DNA of 5,017 bases from Bacteroides sp. UBA7335 (GTDB lineage: Bacteria > Bacteroidota > Bacteroidia > Bacteroidales > Bacteroidaceae). Shown here piece after piece: positions 1 to 5,017 of this stretch. The number at the start of each line of letters is the position of its first letter. The stretch's first letter is position 1. The stretch spans positions 14,453 through 19,469 of the forward strand of contig DKPL01000094.1 of the NCBI GenBank assembly GCA_002471185.1, given 5' to 3'. A program made the position numbers and the translations under genes. The notes below the pieces were generated by a model. It was not told the DNA's origin. It did not search any database and worked only from the letters and a program-made list of their open reading frames with translations.

Positions 1-3
1 CCT

Positions 4-37
4 ATTATTTTGCTTGAGCCATTATTTTGCTTGAGCC
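4..37. repeat. 17-bp perfect tandem repeat, two copies
   Basis: The unit ATTATTTTGCTTGAGCC occurs twice back to back, at 4-20 and 21-37, with no mismatch. The base before the first copy (T3) does not match the repeat, so the array does not continue perfectly to the left. It lies in non-coding DNA beyond the tRNA-Phe terminator. No function is visible. It may be a simple slippage duplication, or the edge of a feature that lies outside the window. Confidence 0.8.
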
Positions 38-85
38 CAATATTGTACTCCCTTACTAGAAGACTTAAATGGAAGTATAAAATAA

Positions 86-119
86 AAGCTTCTGAATTTC
101 AAAATAAATTCAGAAGCTT
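86..119 (-). terminator. Hairpin terminator of the tRNA-Phe gene
   Basis: Two 14-base arms (86-99 and 106-119) are perfect inverted complements around a 6-base loop. Read on the minus strand, the hairpin begins 7 bases after the tRNA 3' end and is followed by a T-rich tail (TTATTTTAT) over positions 85 to 77. This fits an intrinsic terminator for the tRNA transcript. The stem is AT-rich, with only 4 G-C pairs, so its strength is uncertain. The plus strand has no T-tract directly after the hairpin, which supports the minus orientation. Confidence 0.75.
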
Positions 120-126
120 AATTAAG

Positions 127-199
127 TGGTGCCACCAGGAATCGAACCGGGGACACAAGGATTTTCAGTCCTTTGCTCTACCAACTGAGCTATGGCACC
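127..199 (-). tRNA. tRNA-Phe (anticodon GAA)
   Basis: The 73-nt gene folds as a full cloverleaf. The acceptor stem GGTGCCA pairs with TGGCACC over 7 bp, and the discriminator base is A73. The D stem is GCTC/GAGC with an AGTTGGTA loop. The anticodon stem AAGGA/TCCTT carries the loop CTGAAAA, giving anticodon GAA (genomic 164-166), which reads Phe codons. The variable loop is GTGTC, and the T loop is the standard TTCGATT. The T stem CCCGG/CCTGG has one C-U mismatch (C51 and U63). The 3' CCA is not encoded, because CTT follows A73, so it must be added after transcription. The gene has its own promoter and terminator and is separate from the thiL operon. Confidence 0.97.
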
Positions 200-216
200 T
201 TTCTCGTTTGCGGTTG

Positions 217-247
217 CAAAGGTAGTGAAAGATTTGGTTCTTCCAAA
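217..247 (-). promoter_or_regulatory. Bacteroidota-type promoter for tRNA-Phe
   Basis: On the minus strand, positions 224 to 217 read TACCTTTG, an exact match to the -7 box TAnnTTTG used by the primary sigma factor of Bacteroidota. A TTTGG at 247-243 contains a -33-like TTG (246-244), which is 19 bases upstream of the -7 box, within the usual spacing. Transcription should start around 210, leaving a leader of about 10 nt before the tRNA 5' end at 199. It lies in the short gap between the thiL terminator and the tRNA, which suits no other gene. Confidence 0.82.
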
Positions 248-270
248 TTATAGAGCGAACTTTTTTTGAT

Positions 271-312
271 AAAAAACACTGATAATAGACTATGTGTCTT
301 ATTATCAGTGTT
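271..312 (-). terminator. Intrinsic terminator of the sppA-lpxK-PNP-thiL operon
   Basis: Positions 275-286 pair perfectly with 301-312 (12 bp). After a single unpaired base (T300), 287-290 pairs with 296-299, leaving a 5-base loop. On the minus strand the hairpin starts 23 bases past the thiL stop codon and runs into six T residues (276-271), two of them within the stem. This is a good intrinsic terminator closing the operon. On the plus strand the base after the hairpin is A and no T-run follows, so it is not a convincing bidirectional terminator. Confidence 0.88.
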
Positions 313-335
313 ATAAAAAAGTTGTTTTTTATGAG

Positions 336-1373
336 TTAAACTTCTTTCTCTTGCAAAGGATTCCATCCTTGAGCTTTGAGCTCAAACTCTTGACCATCGC
401 GAGTAATAAGTGCGCACCCCAAATCGGGTTTGGTAATATGCCCGATAAGTTTCACTCCCTCCATCTCAGATATTTTGGCATGATCTGCAATAGGTACAGT
501 GAAAAGTAGTTCATAATCTTCTCCTCCATTCATTGCGCATGTGGTAAGATTCATGTTAAACTCTTCAGCCATTACTGCAGTTTGATAGTCTATTGGTATA
601 TGCTCTTCGTAAACTCTGCAGCCTGTTTTGCTTTGTGTACAGATGTGCATTAGTTCAGATGATAAGCCATCAGAAATATCCATCATTGAGGTAGGAACGA
701 TATTGGCATCTGCCAATTTCTGGATGATATCTTTGCGAGCTTCAGGTTTAAGTTGACGCTCTAATAGATATTCTTTTCCTGTAAAGTCAGGTTGAACTTC
801 TTGTTCGCCTTTAAATATGTTTTTCTCGCGCTCTAATAGCTGAAGTCCCATATATGCAGCTCCCAAATCACCAGTAACACAAATTAAATCAGTATCTTTG
901 GCGCCATAACGGTATACAATTTTCTCCTTGTCACCTTCGCCAATACATGTGATGCTAATGGCTAAACCTGTTAATGAAGAAGTTGTATCTCCTCCTACGA
1001 TGTCCACACCGTATTGTTGACAAGCTAATCTTATGCCTGCATACAACTCATCCATATCTTCTACACTGAAACGTTTAGAAAGGGCTAGTGACACTGTAAT
1101 CTGTTTCGGAGTTCCATTCATGGCATAGATATCCGAAAAATTGACTACAGCTGCTTTATATCCCAAATGTTTTAGTGGTACATAAGTAAGGTCAAAGTGT
1201 ACTCCTTCCATCAAAAGATCGGTACTTACCAATACCTCTTTGTTAGTTGGATACTCCAATACAGCAGCATCATCTCCAATGCCATATTTGGAAGACTCGT
1301 TTTTTAATTCAATTCCTTTGGTGAGGTGGTCTATCAAACCAAACTCACCTAAGGATGCTATCTCTGTTCTCAT
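336..1373 (-). CDS. thiL: Thiamine-monophosphate kinase ThiL
   Basis: ThiL is a cytosolic ATP-dependent kinase that phosphorylates thiamine monophosphate to thiamine diphosphate, the active cofactor and final step of the pathway. The 345-residue product has the usual family length and all the main motifs of the PurM-like fold. These are GIGDDAAV (31-38), STDLLMEGVHF (50-60), NFSDIYAMNG (78-87), the Mg/ATP-site GGDTT (127-131), VTGDLG (166-171), MMDISDGL (230-237) and NGGEDYELL (282-290). The paired Asp residues of the first motif and the GGDTT Asp are the expected metal ligands. The ATG lies 9 bp after the phosphorylase stop codon with no Shine-Dalgarno motif, as is normal in Bacteroidota. 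It is the last gene of the operon, followed by a strong terminator. No TPP riboswitch is visible next to it, so its expression probably depends on the operon promoter outside the window. The reading frame is intact. Confidence 0.96.
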   Translation of the reverse strand: MRTEIASLGEFGLIDHLTKGIELKNESSKYGIGDDAAVLEYPTNKEVLVSTDLLMEGVHFDLTYVPLKHLGYKAAVVNFSDIYAMNGTPKQITVSLALSKRFSVEDMDELYAGIRLACQQYGVDIVGGDTTSSLTGLAISITCIGEGDKEKIVYRYGAKDTDLICVTGDLGAAYMGLQLLEREKNIFKGEQEVQPDFTGKEYLLERQLKPEARKDIIQKLADANIVPTSMMDISDGLSSELMHICTQSKTGCRVYEEHIPIDYQTAVMAEEFNMNLTTCAMNGGEDYELLFTVPIADHAKISEMEGVKLIGHITKPDLGCALITRDGQEFELKAQGWNPLQEKEV

Positions 1374-1382
1374 AAATCAGTT

Positions 1383-2192
1383 TTAAGCACGATTAATAAG
1401 TTCGCGCATAATTGTTGTCATTTTAGGTTGAGCTTCATCTGCTGCCTTTTGAACTTCTTCATGCGATATTTCTACAATTTTGCCTTCAACACCTAAGTCG
1501 GTTACAACGGAGATACCAAATACTTTAATACCACAGTGACGAGCTACAATTACTTCGGGTACGGTAGACATACCTACCGCATCAGCACCTAAAATATGGA
1601 ATAGTTTATATTCAGCTGGAGTTTCGAAAGTAGGTCCCTGTGTACCGATATAGATTCCGTGTTGTACCTTGATTCCTTTTTCTTTTGCTATTTCGTTAGC
1701 CTTATTGATAAGTTCCTTATCATAAGCTTCGCTCATATCTGGGAAACGTGGTCCATAAGGAATATTCTTTCCTCTTAGAGGATGTTCAGGGAAGTAATTG
1801 ATATGATCAGTTATAATCATTAAATCTCCAATTTCAAACGCTGCGTTTGTTGCACCGCTAGCATTCGATACAAATAGAGTTTTAATGCCCAATTCGCGCA
1901 TTACTCGTACTGGAAAAGTAACTTCCTTCATGGAGTATCCTTCGTAGTAGTGGAAACGTCCTTGCATGGCCATAATGTCTTTGTTGCCAAGTTTTCCGAA
2001 GATTAATTTACCGCTGTGTCCTTCAACTGTTGATACAGGGAAGTTTGGAATATCCTTATATTCTATTTCATACTTCTCTGTGATGTCATTTACTAGACTT
2101 CCGAGTCCGGTGCCCAAAATGATAGCCGTTTCAGGGCTAGTGTGCATTTTTGACTTTAAAAATGCCGCTGTCTCTTGAATTTTCTCTAACAT
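1383..2192 (-). CDS. punA: Purine nucleoside phosphorylase, class II (trimeric, human-like)
   Basis: It cleaves purine (deoxy)nucleosides with phosphate to free base and (deoxy)ribose 1-phosphate, a cytosolic purine salvage step. The 269-residue product carries the class II motifs: phosphate-loop GTGLGS (27-32), EGHSG with His59, QGRFHYYEGY (78-87, Arg79, His81, Tyr83), SNASGA (109-114), GPTFETPAE (186-194, Phe189-Glu190) and ADAVGMSTVPEVIVARH (203-219). His244 in SHEE matches human His257. The residue matching human Asn243 is Asp232 (VTDLG), which may affect 6-oxo versus 6-amino purine preference. I chose the ATG at 2190-2192, giving an N-terminus of MLEKIQ. An in-frame TTG two codons upstream (2196-2198) is possible but less likely. 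Either start lies inside the end of lpxK (56-bp overlap in another frame), which suggests translational coupling. No Shine-Dalgarno motif is present. The family is certain; the exact start and the symbol punA less so. Confidence 0.95.
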   Translation of the reverse strand: MLEKIQETAAFLKSKMHTSPETAIILGTGLGSLVNDITEKYEIEYKDIPNFPVSTVEGHSGKLIFGKLGNKDIMAMQGRFHYYEGYSMKEVTFPVRVMRELGIKTLFVSNASGATNAAFEIGDLMIITDHINYFPEHPLRGKNIPYGPRFPDMSEAYDKELINKANEIAKEKGIKVQHGIYIGTQGPTFETPAEYKLFHILGADAVGMSTVPEVIVARHCGIKVFGISVVTDLGVEGKIVEISHEEVQKAADEAQPKMTTIMRELINRA

Positions 2193-3267
2193 AGCCAATT
2201 ATTTGTTGGTTAAAAAAATCTTGTTGATCTTGTAGAATCGTCACTTCAATAGGTTGAATATATATATATGGTTTCAACTTTTCGTCCAAATTAGGATGGT
2301 TGTAAAGACGTGTGGCATCCTTTTCTGTAGTGATAATGATTCGATTCTTATTATTTAATTTATTAAATTGTTTAATTATAAATTTCATATCTTGTTCGCT
2401 GAAGTTATGATGGTCGTCAAAAGATAGCAATTCGATATGATTGGTGTAAGTTTTCAATCTTTCGGTTAACGGTTCAGGTGACGCAATTCCTGTTACTAAC
2501 AACACCTCTACATCTTGTAATGATGATACCTTGATAGTTTGAGGCTGATCTTTATTTTGAAGTTGTGGGAACGCAGCTTGCAAATCACCATATTGAAACG
2601 ATGAAAAGTATAACTGTTGATAAGGAAAAAGGTTCAGTCTTTTAGTAATGATATTATAATCAATTGGTTTTAATGTGGGTGGACATTTTGTTACGATTAC
2701 AATTTGAGCTCTTTTCTTTCCTGATGCAGATTCTCTAAGTCTCCCAGCCGGTAACACAGCATCGTCACAAAAAAGGCGATTATAATCAGTCAGTAAGATG
2801 TTTAATCCAGCTTTTACATATCGATGCTGAAAGGCATCGTCAAGTAAAATGACATCGATGGATGGGTGATTAAGTTGTAAAAGTTGTTCTACTCCGTGGC
2901 AACGTTTTTCATCTACTGCTACAACTACATTTGGAAATTTTTCTTTAATCTGATAAGGCTCATCTCCAATCTCTAAAGCAGTACTTTGACAGTCTGATAA
3001 TAGATACCCTTTAGTTTTACGTTTATATCCTCTACTCAATATAGCTACTTGAGCAGACTGTTGTAAGAGTTTTGCTAGATATTCAGTATGGGGCGTTTTC
3101 CCCGTACCACCTACCGAGAGGTTCCCTATGCATATGATAGGAATGTCAAAACTCTTTGACTGGATTTGTCCCCAGTCAAAGAGTTTGTTTCTGAATGCTA
3201 CTATACCACTATATAACCATGATAGTGGATAGAGTAATTTATATGTCTTAATTGATTTTTCGCTCAT
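2137..3267 (-). CDS. lpxK: Tetraacyldisaccharide 4'-kinase LpxK
   Basis: LpxK transfers phosphate from ATP to the 4' position of the tetraacyl disaccharide 1-phosphate, making lipid IVA. It acts at the cytoplasmic face of the inner membrane in the Raetz lipid A pathway. The 376-residue protein starts with a hydrophobic, amphipathic segment (about 11-32) that fits the known N-terminal membrane helix. The P-loop follows as GNLSVGGTGKTP (48-59, Lys57 and Thr58), then LSRGY (77-81), GDEPYQI (101-107), LLDDAFQHR (141-149), LPAGRLRE (172-179), the FDDHHNF segment (283-289) and TTEKDATRL (313-321). The family's common DDGFQH motif reads DDAFQH here; the Asp pair is kept. The ATG lies 9 bp after the sppA stop codon, and the 3' end overlaps the phosphorylase start by 56 bp. 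The length is slightly above that of proteobacterial LpxK, and the reading frame is intact. Its presence shows a Gram-negative envelope with lipid A. Confidence 0.96.
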   Translation of the reverse strand: MSEKSIKTYKLLYPLSWLYSGIVAFRNKLFDWGQIQSKSFDIPIICIGNLSVGGTGKTPHTEYLAKLLQQSAQVAILSRGYKRKTKGYLLSDCQSTALEIGDEPYQIKEKFPNVVVAVDEKRCHGVEQLLQLNHPSIDVILLDDAFQHRYVKAGLNILLTDYNRLFCDDAVLPAGRLRESASGKKRAQIVIVTKCPPTLKPIDYNIITKRLNLFPYQQLYFSSFQYGDLQAAFPQLQNKDQPQTIKVSSLQDVEVLLVTGIASPEPLTERLKTYTNHIELLSFDDHHNFSEQDMKFIIKQFNKLNNKNRIIITTEKDATRLYNHPNLDEKLKPYIYIQPIEVTILQDQQDFFNQQIIGYVRENSRDSGIFKVKNAH

Positions 3268-3276
3268 TAATAAGGT

Positions 3277-5017
3277 TTACTTCACTTTGAGCTCAAACGG
3301 TACTCTTGCTTGAACCATAGATTGTTTCTCTATATTGCGTATAAAATCAAAGTCGCTATAGTATGAGCCTAATTTACTTTTTAAAATTTGAGATTCTATA
3401 TAGCTTCCTGCTTTATCATTTAGTAATGTAGCAAATACACTCGATTTTTCAGGATATGACTTGATTGTATAGTTTTCAATATTTGCTTTGTGAATGGCTA
3501 TTTCAATAGCGCGATCAATACCTCCAAGTTCATCTACTAATCCAATCTTTTGAGCCATTTCTCCTGTCCATACACGGCCTTCTGCAATTTTTTCGATAGC
3601 TTCTCTAGTCATCTCTCGTCCTTCAGCGCAACGATCTACAAATAGATAGTATCCACGATTTATCATCATTTGGAATAGTCCTTTTTCGTCATCATTTAAT
3701 GGGCGCATAATATTTCCAAAGCCTGAGAGTTTATTGGTTTTCACAATGTCAGTAGTTAAGCCTATTTTGTTGGCTAAACCTTGTGCATTGGGAAACATGC
3801 CAAAAATGCCAATTGAGCCGGTCAGTGTAGTTGGTTCAGCCACAATGCTATCGGCAATGCAAGAGATATAATAACCTCCTGATGCAGCATAATTACCCAT
3901 CGATACGATGACTGGTTTTTTAGTCTTTAGTTCTTTTACTGCATGCCAGATTTGCTCCGATGCAAATGCACTACCACCTGGAGAGTTCACTCGAAGTACT
4001 ACAGCTTTTACATCTTCATTCTCTTTTAGTTTGCGTAAATCATTTATCACCTTAGAACCTACGATACTGTTTTCAGATCCTATACCATTTGATGAATCTA
4101 CTATATCTCCTGAGGCATAATATACAGCTAAAATATTTCCGCTTTTATCTTTAGGCACATTTTTTTTCACATTTATCATGTCATTTAAGTTCAATACACG
4201 TAAACGTGTATCTTCATCGATATCAGCTAGTTTTTTAAGATAATCGCGTACATCATTTTGATAAATTAGAGTATCAACCATTTTGCTTTCTACACATCTC
4301 TGCGCAGGATAAAACATTAGCATCTCGTTGGCTAAAAGATTTAATGAGTCTATTGATATATTACGTGATTGAGATACACCATTTAAAACCTGACTCCAAG
4401 TAGACTCAAGAAATGCAGTAACTTGTTCACGATTTGCAGGACTCATACTTGTTGAGGTAAACGGTTCTACAGCTGACTTGTAAGTTCCGACTTTGAAAAC
4501 CTGCATATTGATGCCTAGTTTATCTAACATGTCTTTGAAGAAAATAGGCATGCTTGATAAACCTTGCCAATCAACGATACCTTGTGGATTTAAAAGAACT
4601 TTATCAGCAACGCTTGAAAGGTAATATAAGCCTTGTGTATACATATCAGAATAAGCTACAACAAATTTATCACTTTTTTTAAAGTCTTCTAACGCATTTC
4701 TAATTGCCTGCAATGATGCATAAGAGGTTTCTAGTGACTGTGCTTTAATATATATCCCCTTAATATTATTATTTTCTTTAGCTTTTTGGATGGAAGCAAG
4801 TATGTCATCTAAGCCATATTCGCTACTTGTTTCTCCTGTAAGTTGACCAAGAACACTACTTAAGGTTTCTTCCGTACGATCCTTTAATACACCATTTAAC
4901 TCAAGCATCATAATTGAGTTCTTTTTTACAATAGTTTCTGTTTCGGCAGAAGAAACAATACTAAAAATGCTAATAATACCAATGAAAAACAGGATAATAC
5001 TTGTTAAAATAATGCCT
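3277..5017 (-). CDS. sppA: Signal peptide peptidase SppA, 67K type (5' end cut by window)
   Basis: SppA is a membrane-anchored serine/lysine protease (family S49) that degrades released signal peptides at the inner membrane. The frame is open to the window edge, with 579 residues visible. The first ATG (4909-4911, residue 36) is probably not the start. The 35 codons before it encode a long hydrophobic stretch rich in Ile and Phe, ending near SIVSSAETE, which is the expected N-terminal membrane anchor. The true start therefore lies beyond 5017, probably 10 to 15 codons away. Two S49 repeats follow. The first holds the general-base Lys in GTYKSAVEPF (visible Lys180, codon 4477-4479), matching E. 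coli Lys209. The second holds RVNSPGGS (342-349), the nucleophile Ser in NYAASGGYY (visible Ser379, codon 3880-3882), matching E. coli Ser409, and TGSIGIFG (399-406). Both catalytic residues are intact. It is the most upstream visible gene, so the operon promoter lies at or beyond the edge. Confidence 0.95.
   Translation of the reverse strand, partial: GIILTSIILFFIGIISIFSIVSSAETETIVKKNSIMMLELNGVLKDRTEETLSSVLGQLTGETSSEYGLDDILASIQKAKENNNIKGIYIKAQSLETSYASLQAIRNALEDFKKSDKFVVAYSDMYTQGLYYLSSVADKVLLNPQGIVDWQGLSSMPIFFKDMLDKLGINMQVFKVGTYKSAVEPFTSTSMSPANREQVTAFLESTWSQVLNGVSQSRNISIDSLNLLANEMLMFYPAQRCVESKMVDTLIYQNDVRDYLKKLADIDEDTRLRVLNLNDMINVKKNVPKDKSGNILAVYYASGDIVDSSNGIGSENSIVGSKVINDLRKLKENEDVKAVVLRVNSPGGSAFASEQIWHAVKELKTKKPVIVSMGNYAASGGYYISCIADSIVAEPTTLTGSIGIFGMFPNAQGLANKIGLTTDIVKTNKLSGFGNIMRPLNDDEKGLFQMMINRGYYLFVDRCAEGREMTREAIEKIAEGRVWTGEMAQKIGLVDELGGIDRAIEIAIHKANIENYTIKSYPEKSSVFATLLNDKAGSYIESQILKSKLGSYYSDFDFIRNIEKQSMVQARVPFELKVK

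Noticed and set aside
10..225. Plus-strand open frame of 71 codons
   Set aside because: It runs across the tandem repeat, the tRNA-Phe terminator and the tRNA itself on the opposite strand, and it has no recognisable protein motif.
275..312. Hairpin after thiL considered as part of a TPP riboswitch
   Set aside because: It lies downstream of thiL, lacks the conserved riboswitch core and is a simple stem followed by a T-run, so a terminator explains it.
375..386. The 12-bp palindrome TTTGAGCTCAAA near the 3' end of thiL, repeated at 3286-3297 near the 3' end of sppA
   Set aside because: Both copies encode Phe-Glu-Leu-Lys in their genes, and a shared match of this length in 5 kb is plausible by chance. 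There is no further copy or spacing pattern to suggest an operator.
294..509. Plus-strand open frame of 71 codons
   Set aside because: It is antisense to the operon terminator and the 3' end of thiL. thiL has clear family motifs, so this is a shadow frame.
1966..2178. Plus-strand open frame of 70 codons
   Set aside because: It is antisense to the well-supported phosphorylase gene and shows no independent coding signal.
2258..2269. (AT)6 run that could allow phase variation by slippage
   Set aside because: It encodes an ordinary YIYI stretch in intact lpxK. lpxK is expected to be essential, so on-off switching is unlikely.
3908..4120. Plus-strand open frame of 70 codons
   Set aside because: It is antisense to the conserved SppA catalytic region, whose coding frame explains the sequence.
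4160..4167. Eight-base A run (minus strand) inside sppA that could cause frameshifting
   Set aside because: It encodes Lys-Lys-Asn in an intact frame, and short A runs are expected in AT-rich DNA. There is no slippery-site context or alternative product.
4662..4669. Minus-strand TAAATTTG inside sppA matching the TAnnTTTG promoter box
   Set aside because: No -33 TTG-like element lies at the right distance upstream and it is deep inside a coding region, so it is probably a chance match.
1..5017. Search for an undescribed system, mobile element or CRISPR array
   Set aside because: Every long frame is a recognisable housekeeping gene on one strand. There are no spaced repeats, transposase or integrase motifs, or unexplained gaps over 300 bases.

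Overview
This window looks like the core chromosome of a Bacteroidota bacterium, most likely a gut Bacteroides, Phocaeicola or Prevotella relative. Three things point there: AT-rich sequence, no recognisable Shine-Dalgarno motif before any of the three visible start codons, and a promoter with the Bacteroidota -7 box TAnnTTTG ahead of the tRNA gene. The protein family variants also fit. Assignment to a genus is inference, since no database search could be run.

All genes lie on the minus strand, so transcription runs from high to low coordinates. The order is sppA (67K-type signal peptide peptidase, 5' end cut by the window edge), lpxK (lipid A 4'-kinase), a class II purine nucleoside phosphorylase, then thiL (thiamine-monophosphate kinase). 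Gaps are 9 bp between sppA and lpxK, a 56-bp overlap between lpxK and the phosphorylase, and 9 bp between the phosphorylase and thiL. This is the layout of a single polycistronic operon. A strong hairpin terminator follows 23 bp after the thiL stop codon. Next comes an independent unit: a Bacteroidota promoter, a tRNA-Phe(GAA) gene and its own hairpin terminator. The last 85 bases at the low-coordinate end hold no gene, only a perfect two-copy 17-bp tandem repeat.

The four proteins do not form one pathway. They cover membrane proteolysis, outer-membrane lipid A synthesis, purine salvage and completion of the thiamine cofactor, so the operon reads as a housekeeping cluster. I found no defence system, mobile element, CRISPR array or unknown gene. 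The points most worth checking are an Asp in the phosphorylase where the human-type enzyme has its purine-reading Asn, the lpxK/phosphorylase overlap with two candidate starts, and the N-terminal membrane anchor of SppA, which lies upstream of the first visible ATG and would be lost by naive start calling.
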